64,000 nucleotides of DNA from Platerodrilus igneus. Its lineage: Eukaryota > Arthropoda > Insecta > Coleoptera > Lycidae. Under the pieces are notes generated by a model. The model was not told where the DNA came from. It was given only the letters and a program-made list of their open reading frames with translations, and made no database searches. How positions within the stretch are numbered: the first letter of the stretch is position 1; every line of letters begins with the position of its first letter. The translations under genes and the position numbers were made by a program. Below are positions 23,090-34,249 of this stretch, one piece after another. The stretch is taken from NCBI GenBank assembly GCA_036346225.1, contig JARFIW010000881.1, positions 1,775,001 to 1,839,000 of the forward strand, written 5' to 3'.

Positions 23090-23157
23090 CGTGTTGGGCT
23101 CAGAAGACCGCAAATAAGTTGTAACGTTTTTTTCGTGGCACCACGTTGGGCGCCAAA
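23090..23157 (-). repeat. E6: orphan LTR/primer-binding-site junction (two units)
   Basis: On the minus strand a near-perfect tRNA-Lys(CTT) primer site, TGGCGCCCAACGTGG, lies at 23155-23141. It is preceded by an LTR-like end (GTTACGTAGCATAAAT). About 52 nt further along the element strand a decayed unit (TGAGCCCAACACG, 23102-23090) follows another GTTAC motif. The leader is then lost. This marks the 5' LTR end of a minus-strand Gypsy element, with only a little internal sequence kept. Confidence 0.65.
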
Positions 23158-24726
23158 TTTATGCTACGTAACACAAAGAAAGCCAAAGAAATAACCCGGC
23201 TCAATCGGTGAGTAGGGGGGGGGTTGTAGAAAGCAGACTGACCTATGATGTATGCGGCGGTAAGTTTCCTCACACACCAATTAAACATAAATCAGGCAAA
23301 AAGTTAACAAAAGATAAATAGGTAAGTCACAAGTGATATCAGTAATTCAGTAGTATTGATTGTTTTGTTTTTTTTTCTCTTTTTTTTTTCTTAATAGCAG
23401 GCAAGTCTACTGTAAACGGTATCAGAACGACGAAGAATATTGCAAAACAAACGGATAGATATTTACAGTAATAACAAGTATGAAATAGTTCAACTTACAC
23501 AACCAGGAGCACAGGAAGAGTTTCTATAGAATTGGACCAGTTCGGCTACTGATAGCCTTGCAGTTGGAGCTGGTGGAGTATGGGGTGTCCATGGTTCCAT
23601 CCCATTATCAACTTGAAACTTGGTAAGCCGGATGCCCTGGTGTAGCTTGGCAAAGATTCACAGTCTATTCGCGGGGGTGGAAGTTGTGGTACAACAGACA
23701 GGAACACATGCAACACACGCAACTAAGAACAATTAAAGTTAGTATAATTCCGATCCAAACTTCTGTCAAAAATTTTCCGTATTGCGGATCTGCTTCAGCA
23801 GAAAGAACTTCGTCAACTTCTGAAGCTAATTTCAGTTGGTACAGGCATTGTTTGAATACGGTGAAACATTTAAAAGCACGATCACTCTCACAATCTCGTC
23901 TTTAAAAAAAAGAATGTACGTTCATAGTTTATTTACTTATTAAATGCAAGGTAAATTTAACGTATCATTAATACGGAATGAGTTAAACACTTCTGCAATT
24001 TCGTTTTGCAAAGGTTTTAGGGAGTTTTAAAACCTGACTAAAGTGGCTCCTTTAAAAATTCTGTACAAGTTTATTGCACTTACCCTGATAAACAAAAAGG
24101 GACCACGTGCGGTCGAGTAAACACATTCGCAGTCAATATACAGCCTTCACTTCACAAAAAAAACAACCAAAAGCGTGTCGTAATTGTTCATACACGATTC
24201 GAAATTGATTCCGCATCAATTCGCACTATTTTCAAAGCAACAAAGAACAGCACCTTTAACGTAATATACAGGAACGAATAACAACCGACAACTCCAAACA
24301 CAATTAATAAAGCCACAAGGAAACAGTATTTTGAACGTAATAATCCACATAGAAAACTAAGCACGAAAACTCACAACCGCTCATCTGTAGATATAAAATC
24401 GTTCTCACTACCACGTCTTATCGTATATTTATCTAGACTCGTATATCCACATAAGGAACATCATTTATATCAGCGGTTAGACAAGAACGATGCAATTTAT
24501 AATTATAATACGACGCATTCACCTAAGGATGTCTTTCAAACTCGATCACCTAACCACACTATCGAATTGTAGAGAGTGAAAATCGATAATCGCGTAATAT
24601 AATATAAAGGGATTATTCGCCAACGAGTTAATAAATATAAAACATAGAGATAGTAGTTGCAGAAATGTATTTACAAATTTGGTAAAGCGGAAAAGGTTAA
24701 CTATTAAAAATTGTCCGTTACAAAGT
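23158..24726 (-). mobile_element. Probable E6 5' LTR remnant and flanking DNA
   Basis: By position the DNA to the right of the primer site should be the 5' LTR of E6, but no second copy exists in the window, so its length is unknown. A donor-like AGG|GTAAGTGC on the minus strand near 24083 resembles those in the E2 and E3 LTRs. An open frame at 23684-23905 (+) has no known motif. No other gene is seen. Confidence 0.35.
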
Positions 24727-25400
24727 TTTTATAAGCTTCAGTTTAGAAAAAGGACGTTCGCACGTTGCCACTGTAATCGGTAAAGTTAAAAATATGGAAA
24801 TAACTATTGTTAAATTTGTAAATGATGATGATAGGTTAAACAACAAATAGGGCATCTAAAGTAGAATTTCAGTTTAAAAGCATCTCGATGAGAAACGACG
24901 GGTTTTTCCTCACTTTCAGCTGATTTTTCAGAAAATAGGTCTTCGATATCGGTGGCTGCAGTTATTCCTTTCAATTGTGTTTCAAATGCATTAAGCTGTT
25001 TGTCGGATCCTATTCTAATAAAACATCTTTAAATTATTTAATGCCTTCATAAACAATTTTAGATTCACTTTATGATTTTCTAGCATTTTGCTAAAGACAT
25101 TAGTCTTATTTAAAATGTTATGCCAAATTGAAATACAGCACACAAACTGAAAACTGTTCATTTTTTACCGATGTGGGCCGACTACGGTTCTTATGTTCAT
25201 ACTTCCATTGCAATCTTTTTGTATTTCATTCATTAGCATTACAAATTATACAACTTGAGTTATAAATGATATTAAAGCTTGAATACGACTCTCCCAGCTA
25301 GTATGCAATCGCGGATTTAAGGTTGCTTTTGGAATATCTTTATATAAGTTTGCTACGTTCCATTTCGTACTTGTAGATTTTACTGCCTCCTTGTTTTAAA
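24727..25400 (-). pseudogene. hAT-superfamily (ZMYM1-like) transposase remnant
   Basis: Read on the minus strand in several frames, three family-typical blocks occur in order. Near 25290-25380 is KWNVANLYKDIPKATLNPRL, then SWESRIQALISF. At 25149-25081 is QFVCCISIWHNILNKTNVFS. At 24788-24730 is LTLPITVATCERPFSKLKLI, the hallmark C-terminal dimerisation motif of ZMYM1/hAT transposases. Stops and frameshifts separate them, so the gene is dead. The family cuts and pastes DNA by an RNase H-fold nuclease. Terminal inverted repeats were not found. Confidence 0.75.
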
Positions 25401-26956
25401 AATCATTTCAGTTGATATTTATTTAAATATAGGAATTTCCTACACTTTCATTATTTGAAGTTTTTAATAGTTCGGTTTAGGAAACCAACGTTGCTCGTCC
25501 TTTCATTAAAGTAACGAGTCCACATTTTAGATATTATACTTTCTGGGTTCTTATCTAGGTGCGTGTTTGATAGACAAGAATTTCCTGAATTTTGCAATTA
25601 AAATATATTGAAAATCGCTTTTTGGTTTCGTTGTCACTATATTTTTGAGTGTTGGGTTTGCAATGAAGCTGTCTACCAATGCGTTATTAAAAAGCTTTCT
25701 TCATAAGAATATTTCGCATTTGTCATACATAAGATGCGTGATTTAAACTGTAAGTCTTAATTGTTGTATCTTCACGGCAGTACTATTTATTAACTGTAAA
25801 CCCTACCAGACAATTAGAAGGAAAAACATTTTTATGCTGTTGTAAAGTGGATGCATAAGTTATGTTATGATACCGTTTATTATATAATGCTTAAAAATGT
25901 AACAAAATGTGCTACTACAAAATCTAGGTACATTTGTCAAACGATTTCTAAAATACGTTTTAGGTTTTAATATTGTATTTCGTATTTCCTTTTCGTGCAC
26001 CTGTTCGTTACTTCTGAAAGAGTTACCAAAACCTTTCACAATTTGCATGAGTAAGCATTGTGGGTAACAGCTTCACTTCTTTACGGCGCGTAGGTTGTTT
26101 GCATTCTAGAGATGTTAAGAGCTTGATGCGTAAACCAATATTGACTATTTAATGCTGTAATCTTTATTCAATTATTGGTGCTAGTTTGGTGACTGTATCT
26201 AACTATACCACGCTAAATATGTATTATTTTTTTGCTTTATATTTTAGTAACTTCTAGTTTGGTCGAGTCGTCAACGTCAATCTAGTAATCAGTTAGCTAA
26301 GGTTTGTGTAGTTATTTTTATAGGTATTTAGATTTAGTGATGTATTTAGAATTTGAAATTTCTTATGCTTGTCCTTGTCTTTCCATATATTATTAGTTCA
26401 TTTTAATTGTTGTGTAATTGTCATTAATTAGTTGTTAGCTGTGCTTATGCAGAATCTTACATTTCAAATAAATCTAAATATAGGAATTTAAGACAGGTAT
26501 AAACTATTAATATTGATTTATGGTAATTTCTGGTCTACTTGTGCATGGTCACAGAAAGGAGAAAGCGTGTATTATAAAAACTGAATGTGGATTTTAAAGT
26601 GAAAAACAAACGCGGTGTGCAACTATACCATCCGAAAGATTAAGATTGTTTTGTAAAGGTAGTAAAATTCTGAAACGAACAGAATTTAAAAAATTTCAAA
26701 ACTTTTCTGTACAATACTCTTAATCATATCTTCGAACAGAATTAAATGTCGAAGCATTTAACATATGTATTACTGGTGGTCGCCCTTTAATGCACTTGTA
26801 CATTGTACAATTTACATAGATAGTTCTGGCGGGTCTGTGTCGCTGCTAAGTAGAACTACGTATCTACTTTTACTTTTTTATTGGTTATGATCTTGTTTTT
26901 AAAATCGTAATTAACACATAATAATTTTTTATTGTCTGACAAACTTGAGAGTACTA
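25401..26956. other. No gene recognised; may include hAT ends
   Basis: AT-rich sequence between the hAT remnant and E2. It may contain the 5' part of the hAT element, but I could not define it. The last four bases (ACTA, 26953-26956) are the E2 target duplication. Confidence 0.4.
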
Positions 26957-28668
26957 TGTTACAGGCGGAAAAGCTACTAAGTGTATCTTTTCCAGTCAAA
27001 TTATAAAATGGGGGCGGCCTGTAAAACAAAATTTAAAGGGGGGTCACCGGCACTAGCTAGCGGAAGGTCGTGGATCATATAGAGGGTTGAAATTTTGAAA
27101 AAAAGGGTTAAATTGATTTATAATATACTACAAAAATGTGGCACTTACCTTTCATAAAATACTGTGGCTTAATGACAATTGCCAAGGGCGCCAGACAAGT
27201 CGAGAATGTCCAAATGTTCGTAAAAATCCTTGAGAGACTTGTCATCCCAAGGAGGACAATTGTTTCTTTTAATCAATTCCTCACTTTTTGTACTACTTAT
27301 ATGAAAAAAATAAGAAAAACTATTGACTTAATCAACGGCAAACAAAACTATTTAATTCACAGAGCAATAAACGTGAACCTCTTACATTCATTGATTTAGA
27401 AATTTAAGTGAATAGGTGACTATGGAATTTATGAAAATTTTGTGTACATAAGTAGTTATCAAACACTTGTATATGAAAGAAACTTATATTATAAATCGTA
27501 CACTAATTTAATCCTACGGTTTATGGCCAAAACGTCCTAACAAATAAACTAACTAAAAATTGATCATGCTACTTAACTATAAAAGCTTACTTACTAATAA
27601 TTGTCCATTGTTTGAGGGTTTGTTTTCCAACGTAGAGCAGTTCTTAATTTTGTGAAGAGAATCTCGCTTGTTGCTTCTGTTTGTAATGTTTAAGAAAATT
27701 GACTGGCACACGAACTCGGCAGAATTTTGACAATATCATTTACTTGTGCGTCACACGCCTACAAGTTTTTAAATAGTTATCTTGCATCACTATAAATCCG
27801 CGAACATATGGGCATAACCCTCGCGAAACTGGAAGAGTAACACTTCTTTCCAATTTTTTTTCTAACGTGATACGAAGTTTAATATTCTATGTCATGCCAG
27901 AGAACGCTAACCGCGAAACTACGTTTCTCTCTACTTCTTAACCACGGTCGGCCCCATTGGAAAAACTCCCTGTCTTTGGCTAAACCTTCAAATATATAGA
28001 CTATTCCTATCCTAATAATTATGAGCGTCATTTTCTATTATCCAATGACTGAACAGAACCTCCCACAAAACAAGATTTCAGAAACCAAATCCAACCCCTT
28101 TCTAGATGAGAATCACGGAAACAACTATTTTTCCCAAGAATTTAAATTATCTATTCCTTCTACGAATTACCTAATTATTGCAATGTGGGATCTACCTATG
28201 GCGGCCGTAGTCTGGCATTAACAAAGACCGGCAAACCTACTTGAGCCGAAATGGATTTTAAATACAATGAGTGTCTCCAGACTACTTAAAATTACTTGTA
28301 ATATTTGAACAAATCAACTTGGAAATAGTTTTGTGCTATTATAATATTTTGTTTTGTCTAACCCGCTGTCAAGCACAAAGGTTAAGCTTTTCAAACTAAA
28401 ATTGGTTTTCTTTATTTACGCTAAAAAGGTACTATACATTTTAAAGGGTTTATTGTATTTGGTTTATTAGGGTAGAGCTTTACATTATTATGACCTGCCG
28501 CTGGAATTTACTAGCCCGAAGCTATTGGTATAAATGTGGTCTTTTATTACAAGGGTCCTAAATAAAATGAGGTAATTTATTGTGGGAATTTTTGTCTATA
28601 CTTTATTCAAGTTACTGAATTTTAATTAATTAATGTGTTTATTGTTAACATTACAAAATAATGTTACA
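26957..28668 (-). repeat. E2 3' LTR
   Basis: This matches 34058-35764 almost base for base. It ends are TGTTACAGGCGG (left) and TAATGTTACA (right) on the + strand. A splice-donor consensus AAAG|GTAAGTG in element sense sits near 27150. An 87-codon antisense open frame (27136-27399) is broken in the other LTR and is judged spurious. Confidence 0.95.
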
Positions 28669-28895
28669 CTCCCCTTACAAAAGGAGATTTTTTCCAAAAA
28701 TCTTGTGTTAAGAGATTCACTTTTTCATTCCTATTTACTAACTTATCCTTTTCTATCCTTATCCTTATCCTAACTAGTATTTTTAAAACTAAGTTTTTGT
28801 TTAAAAAAATTTTTTTTTTTAACACTATAAGCGTCGTTTTCAAGTTTCTTAATTATTAATATTAGGTTATTTTTATTAATATTAGGTTTTCATAA
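28669..28895 (-). other. E2 3' untranslated region with polypurine tract
   Basis: On the element strand AAGGGGAG (28676-28669) abuts the LTR start TGTAACA, a standard polypurine tract that primes plus-strand DNA synthesis. Upstream lies GGATAAGGATAAGGATAG (about 28770-28752), sharing the GGATA motif of the E1 post-pol tract. A TTATTAATATTAGGTT motif is duplicated near 28850-28888. Confidence 0.75.
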
Positions 28896-31800
28896 CTATT
28901 TTTCTTCGTCATATCCAATTGGATTTGCTTTTAAATCTTTAACATGCCAAACTCCTATGGATTGACCTGTTTGGTCGGCTAACTCATAAGTGTTTGTTAA
29001 AACTTTTTCTGTTATGGTAAAAGAACCTACATATTTCGGTTTCTAATTTGGCATTGAAATACTTTGATGCGTCTGAGAGTACAAAATTTTTCTTCCAAAC
29101 TGTATCTCCCACTGAAAATACTACTTCTCGTCTACGTAAATCATAGTTATGTTTTGATTTATTATACGCTACTTCTAATTTCTTTGTTATTTCTTGGTAT
29201 ACTTTATTTAATTCTGGAATACGCTCTATTAGTTGTTTTCTTTCTGAAAATTGAATATCGCTTAAGTTTTCTGAATCCGTTATTTCACCAAAAGAAGTAC
29301 CATCTATTACCATTTCTCTACCGAAATTTGCAAAATATGGCGACATGCCTATTACTTCATGAACTGCGGTACGAACAGCGCACGAAACCATGGGTAATAT
29401 CTTGTCCCATACTCTCTGATTATCTGACACATAAGATGCCAACATTGTCTTTAAAACGCGGTTGACTCGTTCAACAGGATTTGCTTGTGGGTGATAATAT
29501 GCATTATAAATAATTTTTGATTTGTATTTGTTCCTTAAATTTTTAAATAAATGACTTCGAAATTGTACACCGTTATCTACTAGAACATATTGTGGTGCTC
29601 CAAAAAGTAAAATTATAAACTCTTCTATCTTTTGAACTACGGACGATGCAGTGGCTTGTCTTAACTGGAAAAATAGGGGAAATTTTGTAAATGTATCAAC
29701 TACGGATAAAATACATGTATGTCCTTTAGTAGTTCTAGGTAGTGGACCTACTAAATCTATGGATATCATTTGCCAAGGTTTGGAAATTATTGGATGTCTT
29801 GACATTTTTCCTGCTGGAAGTTTTTGTTCTGGTTTGTGTGAAATACAAATTTTACATTGGTTTATATATCTCGCTACTTCTGCACGTAATTTCGGCCAAA
29901 AATATTTCTGAGATATCCTTTCATAAGTTTTAAAAATTCCTAAATGACCAGCCGTTGGTTCATCATGAAAACGTTTTAAAATTTCTTTCCTTTGTGATTT
30001 TGGAATTACTTCTTTCCAGTTGTCTGTTTCTTCGGTTAAATTTGGAAATTTTGGTTTAACATGTTTAAATAATTTGTGGTCTATTACTTTCCAACGATTA
30101 TATTTTATTGGATATTTTTCAACATTACTAATCATCTTTTTACACCAATTATCATACTGAGTATTTGATTTGTGAATTTCTTCTTTATTATTTTTAGTAT
30201 TTTCGTTTACAATTTTTGTGTCTGGTATTATTAGCATAGAATTTTCAGAGTTGTTGTTGTCATTTTTAATTTGTAAAGTTTCAATTATTGGTACAGCCCT
30301 CGATAATGCATCTGGGACTACATTATCTTTGCCTTTTCTATGAATTATTTCAAAGTCGTATTGTTGTAATTTGATGGCCCATCTACACAGTCGACCATTT
30401 GGATTTTGTAAATTGTGTAACCAAATTAAAGAATGATGATCTGTTATGACGGTAAAATGTGTTCCTTCTATATATGGACGTAACTTTTCTATACTGAATA
30501 GAACTGCTAAACACTCCTTCTCTGTTACGGTAAATTTCCTTTCATTTTGAGTTAGAGATCTTGAAATATAACATATTACTTGTTCGTTTCCATCTATACA
30601 CTGCGTCAACACACCGGAAATTCCATAATCTGATGCGTCACACTGAATTGTAAATTCGTATTCGTAATTTGGACAAGTTAAAATTGGTGCTGAAATTAGG
30701 CAATTTTTTATAGTGGAAAAGGCTGTCTCGCAACACTCTTCCCAGACAAATTCTTTATTTTTCCTCAACAATGCGGTCAATGGAGCTATAATGGTACTAT
30801 ATCTCTCGATAAATCGACGATACCAAGAAGCCATTCCGATTATTCGTCTTACTTCTTTTACGGTTTTTGGTGTTGGTATTTCTAAAATAGCTTTTACTTT
30901 ATCTGGGTCTACTAAGAGACCGTTTTCATTTATTACGTAACCTAAATATTTTAATTCACTCTTACAAAAGTGACATTTTTCCTTACTTAAAGTCAGTCCT
31001 GCACGTGAAAGTCTGTTAAAAACTTCCTGTAATATTTCTAGGTGTTTGTCAAAAGAGTTTGTCAAAATTATGACGTCATCTAGGTAGCAAAATACGAAAG
31101 GTTCTAATTCTGGACCTAACACTTTATCTATCAATCTAGACCATGTACTGGGTGCATTTGAAAGACCCATAGGTAAACGTGTAAACTCAAATAACCCTCG
31201 ATTAGGTATAGTGAAAGCTGTATATTTATAAGAATCTTTATCTAGTGGAATTTGAAAATAAGCGGATTTAATGTCTAAAGTTGTAATAAATTTCGCGTCG
31301 CGCAATTTATCTAATATGGAGGAGACGTACGGAATTGGATACGCGTCCTTTTCTTTTACTTTGTTTAATTTCCTGAAATCTACTACAAAACGATAAGAAT
31401 TGTCTTTTTCCTTCACTAAAAGAATTGGATTTGACCATGAACTGTTGCTTTTTTGAACTACACCTAATTGTAACAATTTATCTAATTCGCTATCTATATG
31501 TTTTTGCATTGTAGGTGAAACTGGATAGTATCTTTGCTTAATTGGTTCGCTATTAACTTTAATTTTATGGTATACTAAATCGGTACGGCCTAATTCAGGT
31601 AAATCAAAAAAATATTTTTCAATACTGGTATCTAACAGTTTTCTTTGTGCTACTGTTAAATCTAATGTCGAATGTAAAATCGGTTGTTTCTTTTCAATAG
31701 TATCTAATTTTGCAAAGGTGTATTCGCCTTTAAAAATGTCTGGTATTATTCCTATGTTTTTCCAAAAATCTATTCCTAAAACTAAAGTATGCTGAACATC

Positions 31801-32202
31801 TGGTACTACTAAAACGTCTAAAACCACTAAACGTTGTTTTAATTTAATGGGCAACGTAACTGTTCCCAAAACTTTTAAAATTTTACCATTTGCCAATTGA
31901 CATTCTTCTTCTTTCCTTTTCAATTTTAAACCTAATTTTGATAAAAATTCCCAAGTGTTTTATCCTAAAATTGTATTTGTTGCTCCTGAATCTAATAATG
32001 CTAAAGTTTCTGTTCCTAAAATATCTACACTTACATAAGGACGTTCGTCATTTTTAGACTGTTCTATTACATAATCTAACATAACCTTATTTTTTTGAAA
32101 TTTTTCTTCTTTGTCGTAAATCATATTTTGAACATGTTTTGTCGAATTATAAAATGTGCGGGACACTATACGACTATCTAATGCCCCTTCTTTTAGTTTA
32201 AA
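28896..32202 (-). pseudogene. pol: E2 pol: protease, reverse transcriptase, RNase H, integrase
   Basis: A -1 frameshift from gag opens the protease (ALLDSGATNTILG). It is then cut by one TAA at 31960-31962, and the same frame continues with the protease flap and a 979-residue segment (31923-28984). Reverse transcriptase shows FITTLDIKSAYFQIPL and FCYLDDVIIL (~residue 280 of that segment). RNase H shows TIQCDASDYGISG, TVTEKECLA and TDHHSL. Integrase has the H-H-C-C finger (GHLGIF...CKIC) and D-D-E in SIDLVGP, LVDNGVQF and NPVERVNR. An extra A near 29045 throws the last ~50 residues out of frame; they remain readable to TAG 28896-28898, including VGSFTITEK and GVWHVKDLKAN, the GPF/Y-like tail. 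All catalytic residues are present. Confidence 0.93.
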
Positions 32203-33648
32203 TTATTTCTATATTTTTGACAACGCGGACAACGGTTCAACGTAACATTGTCAGTGCCACATTTATAACAATAATTCGTTCGTCTTATCTGTCTACAATT
32301 AATCTGAAAATATCCTAACTGGTGACAATTCCAACATGCGGGTGCACGTTTATTTATATAATTGTTTGAACTAACATTTTGCATTGCTGAAATCTGGTTT
32401 CTATTGGAAGACCTACTCTGTGAAACGTTAACGTCTGTGTACGCTAAGTCAGTTTCTAAAGTATTCGTTTTTCGAGTTGGTGGGATAAAGTTTTCTATTG
32501 ATATTTTATGTTCTTCCAATTTTTTTCCTAACTTTATTAGTTCTCGTATGGAAGTTATTTCTACTAAACTCAATTGTGACTGGTAAAAAGGTAACATATT
32601 CTTTCGTAATATTTTCAGTTGTTTTGTCAAAGTGAGTGGTTCTGATAATCTAGCAAACATATTTGTCATTACTGTTGCGTAAAGTCCTATACTTTCATTT
32701 TCTCCTTGCGTTCTCGCTTTAATTTCTGTCATTAATTTTTCATCATAATCGGGTGGTAAAAATTTCTTCTTTTAATGCCTCTTTTAGTTCGGTCCAATTA
32801 TTTATTAAACATTTATTTGCACGATACCATATCAGTGCTTTATGTGCAAAAAGATCACATGCTTCTGCAAAAAGTTGAGAGTCTGACATATTTCTAGCAA
32901 ATTTTAATTCTTCGACCCGTTCTAAAAATGCGTTTACCGAAGTATCGCCATTAAATGTTATTCCCCATTTTGCAACTGGAGTAACCCTATAAACTACAGA
33001 ACTATTATGAGATAAATTTTGATTATTATTTTGAAAAGATTTATGTATATTTTGCGTGTGCTCGTCTACGGTCCTAGTTTTTTCTTGTTTTGTTGTAGAT
33101 GATGCTAAGTCTAGTTTTTTGTCAAATTCGATCAAGTCTACGTTATTTATGTCAAATATTTCTGATGTTTCATTTCGTTCTAGTTCGTCTAAAATTGGTT
33201 TATCCTCTTTGGAAGCAATTTGTGTTTTTGTCTTTAAAATGTCATTTCCTACTTTACGAAAAGATTCAATTAAATGTCCTAACTCTAATTGTAAATTATT
33301 CCTAATTGTTTCGTCATTATCGTCAACTGCTAAACTCCTAGAAAGTCTAGAATAACAATATGCAAATTTTGTTTCTATTCTTGCTTTATTACTATCATAA
33401 TTTAAAACATTTAAATCTAAAATTTGTTCATGTAAAAGCGTTAAAACATTTTTAACAACTGTCACGTCTTGTGTAAAGTCAAATGGGTAGTCAAAATCTT
33501 CGTCTGGTTCAGTTTCTAATCTAATCGCTTTACGTAAGGTTTTTCTTAAATCAGTTACTGTCATATTTTCCGTGTTTATTCCTCGTACAGTTATTTCATA
33601 AATTAGTTCATCTTTTAGTAACCTGTCAACACTGTATGTAAATTCCAT
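32193..33648 (-). pseudogene. gag: E2 gag with zinc knuckles, one frameshift
   Basis: The likely start is MEFTYSVDRLLKDELIYEIT at 33648. It aligns with the E3 Gag start (MAEIYSIVHLLKNELEYELN), so an upstream in-frame ATG at 33681 is less likely. A capsid-like segment (WGITFNGDTSVNAFLERVEE, ALIWYRANK, WTELKEALKE) follows. One extra T in a run at ~32753-32757 shifts the frame; it resumes at 32732. The C-terminus has two Cys-rich knuckles: CWNCHQLGYFQINC, with Tyr where the zinc-binding His is expected, and CYKCGTDNVTLNRC-x-x-C, with Val there. Gag ends NNLN at TAA 32195-32193, directly after the slippery heptamer. Confidence 0.88.
32196..32202 (-). promoter_or_regulatory. Canonical -1 ribosomal slippery site TTTAAAC
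   Basis: In the gag frame the codons are AAT TTA AAC TAA, giving the heptamer T TTA AAC followed at once by the gag stop. Slippage to TTT AAA continues CTA AAA GAA in the pol frame. The codon before it in the pol frame is TAA (32205-32203), so pol can only be entered at or after this site. U-UUA-AAC is the best-known -1 slippery heptamer (coronaviruses). A downstream pseudoknot was not tested. Confidence 0.85.
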
Positions 33649-33689
33649 CTTTGAATTAAAGAATGTATACAATGTTATCATAAAATTCT

Positions 33690-34249
33690 CTTTAAAAAGT
33701 AAAAAATAATATATCTCAAAAAATTTCCTTAGAATTATTTCACACTCGAATTTTTCTTTCTTTCTTTTTCAATTGCCACATATATTTTTGAAAGGTTGTA
33801 GTTTATATACAAATTGATAATGAAATAAGTAAATAAAAAAATTTTAATTCTTCAAAAAACAAGACCCAAAAACGTCGGGCGTCAAGAATTTTGTTACATT
33901 ACGTTATCCCAAAGACGTTGGGCGTCAAGAATTTTTCATAAGCAATCCCAAAGACGTTGGGCGTCAAGAATTTTATTACATGCGTAATCCCAAGGAAGTT
34001 GGGCGCCAAGAATTTTGTTACATACGTTCTCCCACAGACGTTGGGCGCCAAGAATTTTGTTACAGGCGGAAAAGCTACTAAGTGTATCTTTTCCAGTCAA
34101 ATTATAAAATGGGGGCGGCCTGTAAAACAAAATTTAAAGGGGGGTCACCGGCACTAGCTAGCGGAAGGTCGTGGATCATATAGAGGGTTGAAATTTTGAA
34201 AAAAAGGGTTAAATTAATTTATAATATACTACAAAAATGTGGCACTTAC
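33690..34249 (-). other. Candidate leader intron of E2
   Basis: In the 5' LTR a strong donor consensus AAAG|GTAAGTG lies at the 34250/34249 boundary. A pyrimidine-rich TTATTTTTTACTTTTTAAAG ends at 33690, and ATTCAAAG ends right before the gag ATG. Either would act as an acceptor of the weaker AAG type. The intron would remove the whole primer-site array. The donor is better supported than the acceptor. Confidence 0.3.
33865..34057 (-). repeat. E2 five-unit LTR-end/primer-site array
   Basis: Five tandem units begin (+ strand) at 33865, 33908, 33947, 33989 and 34031, a 39-43 bp period. Each has CCCAAAGACGTTGGGCG(T/C)CAAGAATTTT followed by TTACAT or similar. On the element strand a unit reads GTAACA, AAATTC, TTGGCGCCCAACGTC, TGGG. 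That is, the last six bases of the LTR, a short spacer, and the tRNA-Lys(CTT) primer site. The two units nearest the LTR have the exact TGGCGCCCAAC core; the outer three read TGACGCCCAAC or TGACGCCCGAC. The unit at 34031-34057 is the positional primer site. Confidence 0.9.

Noticed and set aside
27136..27399. 87-codon open frame in the E2 LTR
   Set aside because: It is antisense to the element, broken in the other LTR copy (34237-34425), and has no motif.
29064..29933. Plus-strand frames across E2 integrase
   Set aside because: Antisense shadows of the intact integrase reading frame.
33865..34057. Regular ~42-bp repeats resembling a CRISPR array
   Set aside because: The repeats lie between a 5' LTR and gag of a eukaryotic retrotransposon and contain the LTR end and tRNA-Lys primer site; the intervening bases are themselves conserved, not unique spacers.
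33957..34157. Open frame over the E2 primer-site array
   Set aside because: It is generated by the tandem repeats themselves, on the strand opposite to the element.
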